From Clostridiales bacterium PH28_bin88 (GTDB lineage Bacteria; Bacillota; PH28-bin88), in the NCBI GenBank assembly GCA_000987045.1, contig LAKY01000050.1:1-64000 (forward strand): a stretch of 64,000 nt of DNA. The letters run 5' to 3'. Shown here in pieces: positions 42,092-50,231 of this stretch. The notes beneath the pieces are model-generated. The model saw only the letters and a list, made by a program, of their open reading frames with translations, was not told where the DNA came from and searched no databases. How positions within the stretch are numbered: position 1 is the stretch's first letter; each line of letters begins with the position of its first letter. Both the position numbers and the translations under genes were made by a program.

Positions 42092-43300
42092 GTGAGACCG
42101 TTAGATGGGGTAAGGGTGGTAGGACTGGAACACTACATTGCCGGTCCGTATTGCACCATGCTCCTGGCGGATTATGGGGCGGAAGTTATCAAGGTGGAGA
42201 AACCCGGAAGCGGGGATCCCCGCCGGTCCATGTCTGAACCGGCACGCGCCGTGGGCTCAGAGGTTTCTTGGATGTTTCTCGAATACAACCGGGGCAAGAA
42301 AAGCGTGGCCTTAAACCTGAAAACGGAATCCGGCAGGGAAGTACTGTTACAACTCCTTCAAAAGGCTGATGTTCTGGTGGTTAACTTTGCTCCCGGCGTG
42401 ATGGAGGAAATCGGACTTGGTTACGACGAGGTCCACCGGGCCTGCCCACGGCTAGTCTATGTCATGATTTCTGGTTTCGGGCAAATGCCGGGTTACCGCA
42501 GCCCCCTGTCTGATCAACCCAGTTTTGACATAGTGGCAGAAGCTGTCAGCGGCTTCATGAGCCAGGTTGGTTATGAGGATCGCCCGCCGGTTTCGGCGAT
42601 GTACGCCTTACCCGATCTCCTGGCCGGGCAGATAGCGGCCCAGGGAGCCCTCCTTGGCTTAATTGAAAGAGACAGGACCGGTGAAGGGAGCTTTGTGGAT
42701 ATCTCCATGTTCGATGTAATGGTCTCTTTGATGGAGCGCTCTCTTATCGCCTATGCATTTCTCGGCGAGCTTCCCGCTCCGGGGCGGGAGAAGCTGGTGG
42801 GACCTCGCGGGGCTTTTAAGGCCAAAGACGGGTACGTGGTGCTGAGCATTCCCGCGGACTACCTGTGGGAGCGGTTGGCCGCTTTCATCGGGCGCGCAGA
42901 CCTGGTCGGTCTGCCGGAAACCAAAGACGGCCGGGCGCGGGCAAGGCACAACGATTCGTTGCTCCGCCCCGCCATTGAAGGGTGGATGGCCGGAAAGACC
43001 AGGGAAGAGGCGGCCAGGGAGATGGCGGAAGCAGGTATCCCCGCCGGCGTCGTACGGACGGTAGATGAGGTATACACCTGTGAGCATGCTGCTGCCAGGA
43101 AATTATTCATCCCTTGCCTCTCCGACACGGCGGCACCCAAGCTGGTGAGAGGTCCCCTTCTGGCCACTTATTGTCCTCCGCCGGAGTATGTTCCCGCGCC
43201 TTCCCTGGGTGAGCATACCGGTGAAGTCTTGGCAAAGGTGCTGGGGTATTCCGGAGAGCAGATAGAAAACTTGATTAAAGGACGGGCTGTTGAGGTGTGA
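42092..43300 (+). CDS. CaiB/BaiF-family (type III) CoA-transferase
   Basis: A 402-residue type III CoA-transferase. The N-terminus LDGVRVVGLEHYIAGPYCTM and LLADYGAEVIKVEKPGSGDP are characteristic, then FLEYNRGKKSVALNLKTESG. The catalytic Asp is probably in YALPDLLAGQIAAQG near residue 170. These enzymes move CoA between carboxylic acids. The GTG starts 4 bases after the metallolyase stop and overlaps its ribosome site region, so the two are co-translated. Confidence 0.93.
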   Translation: MRPLDGVRVVGLEHYIAGPYCTMLLADYGAEVIKVEKPGSGDPRRSMSEPARAVGSEVSWMFLEYNRGKKSVALNLKTESGREVLLQLLQKADVLVVNFAPGVMEEIGLGYDEVHRACPRLVYVMISGFGQMPGYRSPLSDQPSFDIVAEAVSGFMSQVGYEDRPPVSAMYALPDLLAGQIAAQGALLGLIERDRTGEGSFVDISMFDVMVSLMERSLIAYAFLGELPAPGREKLVGPRGAFKAKDGYVVLSIPADYLWERLAAFIGRADLVGLPETKDGRARARHNDSLLRPAIEGWMAGKTREEAAREMAEAGIPAGVVRTVDEVYTCEHAAARKLFIPCLSDTAAPKLVRGPLLATYCPPPEYVPAPSLGEHTGEVLAKVLGYSGEQIENLIKGRAVEV

Positions 43301-43338
43301 AACCATCTTAAACCTATTGGCGGACGGGAGGAGAAAGA

Positions 43339-43989
43339 ATGCGGAACGAGGAGTTTGACGCCTTGGTAAGGACTAGACGGTCAATCCACCGCTGGCAAGA
43401 CCGGGAGGTTCCGGATGAACTTGTTGAAGAGTGCCTTGAACTAGCAACCTGGGCACCCAACGGAGGCAATAAACAGCCCTGGCATTTCATCATCATTAAA
43501 AATAAAAAGATTCTCCAAGAAATTGCACTTGCCGTCAACCGGACAACCAAATTGATGATGGGCTGGCCAGAGGCCGCGGACCATATGGAGATTTTGAACA
43601 AGTGGGAACGGAATGAATCGTTTTTTGTGGACGCTCCCGTTGCGGTGGCTGTCTGCATAGGATCGTACAAGTCGATACCCGACAGGATTCTGGAAATGCG
43701 TCCGGACGACCCTGACTCCATAGCTATGAGGAACAGCAGGCAAAAAGCCAGCAGCCGTTTGCAGACCGCCGGGGCGGCAGTCGCCACCTTCCTTTTGGCT
43801 TTGCACCAAAGGGGCTTGGGCGGATGCTACATGACCGGCCCGATTCAGGCTAAAGAACAGATTGAAAGAATTCTCCAGGTGCCGGAAGGGATGGACTTGG
43901 TTGCTTTGGTTCCCCTGGGATACCCGCTGGAGGTTCCGCCGGTACCGCCCCGAAAGCCCCTTCGCGAAGTGATTAGTTACATCGGTTGA
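43339..43989 (+). CDS. nitroreductase-family flavoprotein
   Basis: A 216-residue FMN-binding nitroreductase-fold protein. The start DALVRTRRSIHRWQDREVPD and LELATWAPNGGNKQPWHFII bind FMN; the tail LGGCYMTGPIQAKEQIERIL and ALVPLGYPLE are typical. Family members reduce nitro groups, quinones or enones with NAD(P)H. It ends the gntR3 operon. Its substrate is unknown. Confidence 0.9.
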   Translation: MRNEEFDALVRTRRSIHRWQDREVPDELVEECLELATWAPNGGNKQPWHFIIIKNKKILQEIALAVNRTTKLMMGWPEAADHMEILNKWERNESFFVDAPVAVAVCIGSYKSIPDRILEMRPDDPDSIAMRNSRQKASSRLQTAGAAVATFLLALHQRGLGGCYMTGPIQAKEQIERILQVPEGMDLVALVPLGYPLEVPPVPPRKPLREVISYIG

Positions 43990-44067
43990 AAAAAGCCCAA
44001 GTGAAGGCCCATACCTGCAGGCCCAAGCCTTGAGCTGCGGGTGATTAAACGGGTACAAAGGGCTTAC

Positions 44068-44080
44068 AAGGTCTGACCTC
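44068..44080 (-). promoter_or_regulatory. candidate FCD-GntR operator, site 5 (GAGGTCAGACCTT)
   Basis: The minus-strand text GAGGTCAGACC matches the first 11 bases of the GAGGTNNGACCAC motif, and GGTCTGACC is a perfect palindrome. It lies about 120 bases before the ABC binding-protein gene. The last two bases differ from the other sites. Confidence 0.55.
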
Positions 44081-44201
44081 TTACCAGTTCTTCATTAGGG
44101 GGTGAGAATGAACTAAATGCGGAAACAGTTTAAAGACTTGCTGTTGGTACAGGTTGGGAAAAGGTCGAGTAACTTGGAAACTCAAAAAAGGAGGTTCGGA
44201 A

Positions 44202-45263
44202 ATGTCCAAGAAAGTTCTGCTGGTGGCGATTGTTCTGGTGGTTTCTTTCGCTCTGTTGTTGACCGGGTGCGGTACCAAGCAAGAACCTGCAAAGCCCCAG
44301 GGAGGAGAGCAGACTTCTCCGACACCGGAAAAGTGGGATACCATTCGGCTGTTGTACACCGAGAGCGTTTATTCTTTAACCTCGCTGGTTGCCCAGGAGA
44401 AGGGTTTCTTTGCTGAAGAACGCCTGAACGTGAACGCCCAGCCTCTTCCTTTCGGAGGGATGGCAGTCCAGGCTTTGGTAGGTGAGTCTGCCGACTTTGC
44501 GGTCGGGGCAAATGCTCGTTTCTTGAGTGCTGTAAACAAGGACTTGCCCATCAGGGCTATCGGGATTACTCACTGGGGATTTTCTGGTGAGTTTCTAGTT
44601 CCTGCTTCCGATACAACGACCAAGTCACTCAAGGATGTTGTAGGCAAGCGCCTGGCGGTGCAAATGGGGTCAGGCTCGTCCGGCGTCTTCCTCCGCTGGA
44701 TGGAGATAGAGGGAGTAACACCTAAAGACTTCAAGATAATTGAAATGGATACCGAAAACATCCCTGCAGCCTTTGAAAAGGGCGAGGTAGACGCGGCGCT
44801 ACCTTGGGTGCCTTTCTCGACCATGTTGGTGGAAAAAGGTATTGCCCGGATTGTTGTTGATGGTAATGAAATGAGTAAAGCTACCAATGCATACTATGCC
44901 TTCCCTGTTACGACCCGCCAGGATTTGATTGAGCAGAAGCCTGATGTGGTCCAGCGGTTCGCCAATGCTTGGGTGAAGGCCCACGTATTCATCCAAAAGA
45001 ACCCCGACGAGGCAGCAGCAATCTTGCGGACAGCTTGGCAGAACTTGGGCATGGAAGTGACCGAGGAACAAGTCAAAGCTGCAATGAAGTATGTTAATAC
45101 TGACCGTTCCACGCTTACCGATGCGGACGTACAGGACATGGTGGCAAGTGCCGAGGCTTTTGTTAAGTACGGATACGAAAAACAAGCAGCCAGCCCAGAA
45201 AAGGTTAAAAGATTCATTGATAACAGTTTCATGGAGAAGGCGGAAGCCCAGTTCCGGAAATAA
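44202..45263 (+). CDS. SsuA/TauA/NMT1-type ABC transporter binding lipoprotein
   Basis: A 353-residue substrate-binding protein of the nitrate/sulfonate/taurine class. A lipoprotein signal ends LLTGC near residue 22. The mature start IRLLYTESVYSLTSLVAQEK then GFFAEERLNVNAQPLPFGG is typical, as are AVQALVGESADFAVGANARF and KRLAVQMGSGSSGVFLRWME. The ATG at 44202 follows AAAGGAGGTTC. It delivers substrate to the permease and ATPase that follow. Class members bind alkanesulfonates, taurine, nitrate or pyrimidine precursors. Confidence 0.9.
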   Translation: MSKKVLLVAIVLVVSFALLLTGCGTKQEPAKPQGGEQTSPTPEKWDTIRLLYTESVYSLTSLVAQEKGFFAEERLNVNAQPLPFGGMAVQALVGESADFAVGANARFLSAVNKDLPIRAIGITHWGFSGEFLVPASDTTTKSLKDVVGKRLAVQMGSGSSGVFLRWMEIEGVTPKDFKIIEMDTENIPAAFEKGEVDAALPWVPFSTMLVEKGIARIVVDGNEMSKATNAYYAFPVTTRQDLIEQKPDVVQRFANAWVKAHVFIQKNPDEAAAILRTAWQNLGMEVTEEQVKAAMKYVNTDRSTLTDADVQDMVASAEAFVKYGYEKQAASPEKVKRFIDNSFMEKAEAQFRK

Positions 45264-45319
45264 GACCCTGGCTGGTCCTACTATAGGTACGTGGTAAGCA
45301 CCTTGACATGTGAAAACTT

Positions 45320-45375
45320 AGGGTCCCTAAAAGGCGGCGGTGGCGGACGACCGTACTGCCCCGCCGCCACTCTCA
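45320..45375 (+). other. GC-rich hairpin between binding protein and permease genes
   Basis: GTGGCGG and CCGCCAC pair across a short loop in the 158-base gap, without a T run. Such structures often stabilise the upstream mRNA so that binding protein is made in excess over the membrane subunits. Confidence 0.4.
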
Positions 45376-45421
45376 AGGCTTGCCTGTCATCAACAACAGG
45401 GCAAGAGGAAGGAGAAGCGAT

Positions 45422-46255
45422 ATGAAGGAAAAGTTGATGCCGAACCAGCCCTGTCATGGGACTAGCATCGAGCAAACATCGCGCCTTAAATACTACGGAA
45501 AAATCCTGTGGCAGAATATCTTACCGATGCTGGCGATCTTGGTGGTATGGGAATTCGTGGCCCGGTTGGGCTTGATGCCCAGGGCGTTATTTCCACCAAT
45601 AATTGACATCCTTGAGGAGATGGAGTTTCAGATCTCCCGGGGGCTCTTTTTCCTGGACATCGGCTGGTCCCTTTACCGGGTGGCCATAGGTATGTTTTTT
45701 GGGATTATCTTTGGTACCCTCGCCGGGCTTGTCCTGGGATATATCAAGGCTGTGGAGCGCTGGCTGATCCCCATCTTCCAATTCTTTATTTCCATCCCGG
45801 GGATGGCCGTGTTTCCTATCGCCATTTTGTGGTTTGGGCTTACCGAAAAGACCATCATCATAGTGCTGGCAGCCGAGGCCGGCATCACCATCGCCTTTGA
45901 CACTTGGACGGGGGTAAGAAGTATCAGCAACGCACTCATCAACGCGGCCCTTTCCATGGGGATGGCGGGGTTTAAACTTTATTACCGCATTCTGGTTCCT
46001 GCTGCCCTGCCGATGATTGTGACTGGTTTTCGCCAAGGCTTTTCCAGGGCATGGCGGGTCCTCATTGCCGGGGAATTGATCTCCGCCAGCGGCTACGGGT
46101 TGGGGTTCCGCATTTTCCATGCTCAGGAGTTCATGCAGACTGAACTGGTGTACCTGGATGTGTTGATCATCGGCGGATTAGGTCTTTTGATTGAGCGGTT
46201 GGTTCTCCGGACTCTGGAATCCTATACTGTAGAACGGTGGGGGATGGTACATTGA
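45422..46255 (+). CDS. SsuC/TauC-type ABC transporter permease
   Basis: A 277-residue permease with six hydrophobic segments. The EAA motif region is around GAALSMGMAGFKLYYRILVPAALP near residue 190. The family start NILPMLAILVVWEFVARLGL and LGYIKAVERWLIPIFQFFIS are present. The ATG at 45422 follows GGAAGGAG. It overlaps the ATPase start and belongs to the sulfonate/nitrate/taurine class. Confidence 0.92.
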   Translation: MKEKLMPNQPCHGTSIEQTSRLKYYGKILWQNILPMLAILVVWEFVARLGLMPRALFPPIIDILEEMEFQISRGLFFLDIGWSLYRVAIGMFFGIIFGTLAGLVLGYIKAVERWLIPIFQFFISIPGMAVFPIAILWFGLTEKTIIIVLAAEAGITIAFDTWTGVRSISNALINAALSMGMAGFKLYYRILVPAALPMIVTGFRQGFSRAWRVLIAGELISASGYGLGFRIFHAQEFMQTELVYLDVLIIGGLGLLIERLVLRTLESYTVERWGMVH

Positions 46256-47043
46256 GTACGGCAACTTTACCCAAATTAGTGGTCAAGGACCTTGACAAGA
46301 CTTACACAGTGGATGAAGGCGGGGGCAAGTTGTCCCACGTGCATGCCTTGAAAGGAATCAACCTTGAGGTTCAGGAAGGAGAGTTTGTGTCCATTATTGG
46401 CCCTTCCGGTTGCGGGAAGAGCACGTTGCTGATGATCCTGGCCGGGCTGTACCCGAAAACATCGGGACAAATCCTGATCGGCGACAAGCGAATAGAAGGG
46501 CCGGGGATGGACAGGGGAGTCGTATTCCAGGAGTTTGCCCTTTTCCCGTGGTTGACGGTGGAAGGGAACATCCGGTTCGCCTTGTCTCAAAAAGGTATCC
46601 CTCAGGGCAAACAGAAAGGGATTGTCGACAAGTACATCGAACTTGTGGGGCTGAGGGGATTCGGAAAGGTTTACCCCTTCCGGTTGTCAGGAGGAATGAA
46701 GCAGCGCGTAGCGGTTGCTAGGGCTCTGGCGTATGAACCCGAAGTCCTGCTGATGGATGAGCCTTTCGGCCAGCTAGACGCTCCTACCAGGGGTTCACTG
46801 CAGAAAATGCTAAACGAAATATGGGAGAGGACTAATGCCACTATCCTCTTTGTTACTCACAGCATCAAGGAAGCCTTGTACCTCTCCGACCGGGTAGTGG
46901 TTCTCAGCTGTCGTCCGGGCACCATCGTGGAAGACCTGCGCCTGGATTTGCCCCGGCCGAGGGATCCCTGGGACCAAAAGTTTATTGACTACCAGCATCG
47001 TTTGGCAGTGTTACTGGGGGGGGAAGAAGCAGGTTTCTTCTAA
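46252..47043 (+). CDS. SsuB/TauB-type ABC transporter ATPase
   Basis: A 263-residue ATPase. Walker A is IIGPSGCGKSTLLMILAG, the Q-loop VFQEFALFPWLTVEGNI, signature RLSGGMKQRVAVARALA, and Walker B VLLMDEPFGQLDA followed by the H-loop FVTHSIKEALYLSDR. The TTG at 46252 overlaps the permease stop by 4 bases and follows GGGGGATGG. It energises import with the previous two genes. Confidence 0.94.
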   Translation: MSTATLPKLVVKDLDKTYTVDEGGGKLSHVHALKGINLEVQEGEFVSIIGPSGCGKSTLLMILAGLYPKTSGQILIGDKRIEGPGMDRGVVFQEFALFPWLTVEGNIRFALSQKGIPQGKQKGIVDKYIELVGLRGFGKVYPFRLSGGMKQRVAVARALAYEPEVLLMDEPFGQLDAPTRGSLQKMLNEIWERTNATILFVTHSIKEALYLSDRVVVLSCRPGTIVEDLRLDLPRPRDPWDQKFIDYQHRLAVLLGGEEAGFF

Positions 47044-47078
47044 TTCCCGAAATGTTTCCTTGAGGTGGGTGAAAAGAG

Positions 47079-48068
47079 ATGAAGGTAAGGGTAGCGCTAG
47101 CTCAAACCAATACCTTGCATGGGACCCGGGAGTACGACAATACGCTGCGGGCTTTGGAACTCATGGAGGAGGCCCAACGGGCTGGAGCAAAATTGCTTTG
47201 TTTCCCGGAAGGTTACCCCGGCCCTTATTCCGGCCCAATGGACAGCGGGGGCAGGTTACCCAAGCATCCCATGGAAATGCTGGCTGACAAGGCCAGGAAA
47301 TTGGGAATTTACGTGGTAGCCGGCTGTGTGGAGCCTTATGGAGATGAACCCGACACTTATAGGTTGTCGGAAAAACTGATCTCCCCATCCGGCGAGATAA
47401 TCGGGAACTACTACCGCATGCAGCCGAACCATCCCTTGTTTAACAGCGTGTTAATGGACGGCAAAATGCATATCGTTCCAGGCGAGGAATTTGTGTTGGT
47501 GCCTACACCTATCGGAAACATCGGCTTATTGATCTGCTCGGAACTTTTTGTACCGGAACTTTCACGGGTGCTCATGCTCAGGGGGGCCGACATCATCGTG
47601 GCTGGCAGCGGGGGGAATCCTTCCAAGAGCCGTACCAGGTTGACAGATACCTGGCGGGCCATGGCCTGGGCCCGTGCGGCGGAAAACCACGTTTACGTTT
47701 TAGTGACTCAGAATATGTACCAAGAAGGCAAACGTGGTAGGGCATGCATTGCGGGACCCGAAGGCCTCCTAGCGCATCGGGATGACGCCGGGTTGGTGGT
47801 GGCGGACCTGGATATGGACCGGTTGGCTTTCCTGCGTTCCCATTTTTACGACGAAGAAGTGCTGAGGGCGCCAGCCTCACCCGAAGAGGCTTACGGTGCC
47901 CGCCCGGGGCAGACTCACGACAGGCGCCCGGAAATGTACCAAGACCTGGTTCGCCCGCAGTTGGACGCGTTTGATTATCACTACATGTTCAGGCAGGGGG
48001 ACTGGCGGGAGGATTTTAAAAAGGAATATACAAAGATACAAGATATACCGCATCCCCGCCTGGCATAG
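47079..48068 (+). CDS. nitrilase-superfamily carbon-nitrogen hydrolase
   Basis: A 329-residue nitrilase-fold protein. The catalytic Glu is in CFPEGYPG near residue 45 and the Cys in IGLLICSELFVPE near 151. The usual catalytic Lys of the (Y)RK motif is not obvious: the text is NYYRMQPNHPLF, with Arg where Lys is expected. Many related sequences hydrolyse nitriles, amides or carbamoyl groups with a Glu-Lys-Cys triad. The ATG follows GAGGTGGGTG. It sits between an ABC importer and an alpha/beta hydrolase, so it may process the imported molecule. Confidence 0.85.
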   Translation: MKVRVALAQTNTLHGTREYDNTLRALELMEEAQRAGAKLLCFPEGYPGPYSGPMDSGGRLPKHPMEMLADKARKLGIYVVAGCVEPYGDEPDTYRLSEKLISPSGEIIGNYYRMQPNHPLFNSVLMDGKMHIVPGEEFVLVPTPIGNIGLLICSELFVPELSRVLMLRGADIIVAGSGGNPSKSRTRLTDTWRAMAWARAAENHVYVLVTQNMYQEGKRGRACIAGPEGLLAHRDDAGLVVADLDMDRLAFLRSHFYDEEVLRAPASPEEAYGARPGQTHDRRPEMYQDLVRPQLDAFDYHYMFRQGDWREDFKKEYTKIQDIPHPRLA

Positions 48069-48123
48069 GCTTGCACGGGAAAGAAGGTTCTGGGTCTGAC
48101 TTTAATGACCGGGAGGAATGGCT

Positions 48124-49188
48124 ATGAAACCTGATGGGCAGAAAACCATGAGCGAAACGCTGGGTCACTGGCGTCCAAGGTTTTGGGTGTCGGGAATTGA
48201 CCCGAATGACCTGGAAATCCTGTTGAGCAGCATAACGGACTGGAATGACTGGTACATTGCCTGGGCGCAGATGGGGAAGGCACACGAGGAACTGGGTGAT
48301 GAGGCCGTGGCGAATGGCCATATCGTAACAGCAGCCGAAGCCTACGTCAGGGCCGCTATGTACTACCATTTCGGCCAGTTTATGTTCTTTCACCAGCCCG
48401 CGCGCAAAGAAGAAGGGGTCCGGCGCAGGGTGGAACTGTACAGGAAGGCCGCTCCCTATCTTTCCCCTCCGGCGACGGAAGTGCAGATACCTTTTGAAGG
48501 GGGATTTATTCCGGGTTACTTGCGGTTGGCGAACAGCGGCGAGCAAGGCCCATGTGTGATCATGCTGCCAGGCGCCGATTCCGCCAAAGAACAACTGTAC
48601 GCCTTTGAAAATGTCTTACTGGCCAGAGGCCTTTCCACCCTAGGCATAGACGGCCCGGGACAGGGGATTACCCGCTACACAATGTCCATGCGCCCTGATT
48701 ACGACAAGGCGGTAACGGCAGCGGTGGATTTCTTATCCGGTGTCCCGTCCGTTGACAGTTCCCGGCTGGCTGTCTGCGGCACCAGTTTTGGCGGGCACCT
48801 GGCCGTTCGCTCTGCTGCCGCGGAGACCAGGCTTAAGGCTTCTGTGACCGTTGGGGGATTCTATGACCTGTCCGGCTGGGAAGGGTTTTCCGACCTAATG
48901 AAGAACAATCTCACCTTTTTGTTCGGGAAAAGTGACTGGTCCGAGGCAGCGGAATTTGCCAAGGGCTTCACCCTGGAAGGCCTGGTTGGACGCGTGAAGT
49001 GTCCGCTACTGGTTATTCACGGGAAAAAAGACCGCATTTTTCCCACTGAGGGGGCATACAGAATTGCACAGGAGGCAACCTCGCCGGTTACTTTAAAGGT
49101 ATTTGAAGAAGGGAACCACGTGTGTAATAACATACCTTACCGCTACCGTCCCCTGGTGGCTGACTGGATAAAGGACACACTGAAGTAG
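48124..49188 (+). CDS. alpha/beta hydrolase (DUF1100/FrsA-like)
   Basis: A 354-residue protein with an N-terminal helical cap of about 130 residues and an alpha/beta hydrolase core. The nucleophile elbow is CGTSFGGHLAV near residue 222, with VIHGKKDRIF near 298 (Asp) and EEGNHVCNN near 328 (His). The layout matches C-C hydrolases such as 2,6-dihydroxypseudooxynicotine hydrolase and FrsA-like esterases. The ATG at 48124 is 8 bases after GGGAGG; an ATG 6 bases earlier is too close to it. It likely works after the nitrilase. Confidence 0.85.
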   Translation: MKPDGQKTMSETLGHWRPRFWVSGIDPNDLEILLSSITDWNDWYIAWAQMGKAHEELGDEAVANGHIVTAAEAYVRAAMYYHFGQFMFFHQPARKEEGVRRRVELYRKAAPYLSPPATEVQIPFEGGFIPGYLRLANSGEQGPCVIMLPGADSAKEQLYAFENVLLARGLSTLGIDGPGQGITRYTMSMRPDYDKAVTAAVDFLSGVPSVDSSRLAVCGTSFGGHLAVRSAAAETRLKASVTVGGFYDLSGWEGFSDLMKNNLTFLFGKSDWSEAAEFAKGFTLEGLVGRVKCPLLVIHGKKDRIFPTEGAYRIAQEATSPVTLKVFEEGNHVCNNIPYRYRPLVADWIKDTLK

Positions 49189-49262
49189 TACCGGTGAATT
49201 AAGGTTAATAAGTTAAAGCTCCAATCAGGGTCTCTAACTTTTGCAGGGAAGGATGGGACTTG

Positions 49263-50183
49263 ATGCAAAAGGACGTATTGAAACTGGCCGTGATTTCTCA
49301 GTCCGCCAATAGCTGGCCGCTGTACGTAGCCCTGGATCTGGATTTTTTTTCGCAAGTGGGCCTTGACGTTAAGGTTGAGCTTACTCGCTCTTCAAGCAAA
49401 CAACTGCAGGGCTTGATAAGCGGGCATTACGACATCGGCCATCAGGCCGCCGACCACATTATACGGGCGGTGGAAGGTGGTGCCGGCCTGTTCATGTTTA
49501 TGGGTATCAGCACCCCTCTTCAAAGCCTGATCGTACGGCCGGAGGTAAAATCCTTCCAAGACCTGCAGGGGAAAAAGTTAGCCGTCGACGGGATTTCCTC
49601 GGGTTATGCCCTGCTGTTGCGCGGGTTACTGGCCCGACACGGGTTGCAAGAGGGGACAGACTACGAGTTGGTGGCGGTGGGTGGAACCGGCGAGCGTTTC
49701 AAAGCAATTTCCTCTGGTGAGGTTTCCGGTGCTTTTTTGGATGGACCCGTTGACCTGCTGGCCGAAACCCAGGGGTTTCGCAGGTTGGGAAGCAACCTCG
49801 ATTACATGCCTGATTACCAGGGTACTGTGGCAGCCACCAGGAGGGACTGGGCAGCTGCCCACGAGGATCTGCTTGTTCGTTACATTCGGGGTTATATCAT
49901 GGCTCAGGACTGGCTCAGCGATAACGAAAATAAAAATGATGCGGTACGTATATTGAGACGGCACGTAGACGTGCCGGAAGAAATTGCCTGTCACACCTAT
50001 GACCGGTACATGTCTTTACACGCCTTTAACCCGAAAGCGGAACTGAACGTTCAGGGCCTCAAAAAGGTCATACAGGTGATGGTGCAAACCGGGGAACTAC
50101 CTGAGCCAACCGAAGACCTTAATAAGTACTACGACCAAAGCTATTATAACTTGGCAACAACGAAGTTTGTTACCCTCCAGTAG
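49263..50183 (+). CDS. NMT1/SsuA-like binding protein without signal peptide
   Basis: A 306-residue NMT1-family periplasmic-type binding protein fold: LKLAVISQSANSWPLYVALD at the start, GHYDIGHQAADHIIRAVEGG and GKKLAVDGISSGYALLLRGL. It has no signal peptide or lipobox in the open frame or in nearby upstream codons, so it may be cytoplasmic. The class includes THI5-like and sensor-type proteins. It has a shorter paralogue at 53031. The start is ATG at 49263 with GGAAGGA upstream. Confidence 0.8.
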   Translation: MQKDVLKLAVISQSANSWPLYVALDLDFFSQVGLDVKVELTRSSSKQLQGLISGHYDIGHQAADHIIRAVEGGAGLFMFMGISTPLQSLIVRPEVKSFQDLQGKKLAVDGISSGYALLLRGLLARHGLQEGTDYELVAVGGTGERFKAISSGEVSGAFLDGPVDLLAETQGFRRLGSNLDYMPDYQGTVAATRRDWAAAHEDLLVRYIRGYIMAQDWLSDNENKNDAVRILRRHVDVPEEIACHTYDRYMSLHAFNPKAELNVQGLKKVIQVMVQTGELPEPTEDLNKYYDQSYYNLATTKFVTLQ

Positions 50184-50231
50184 TTTTGCAACCATTAACT
50201 AATCATTAGAGCCCAAGCGGAGGCGGTGGAT

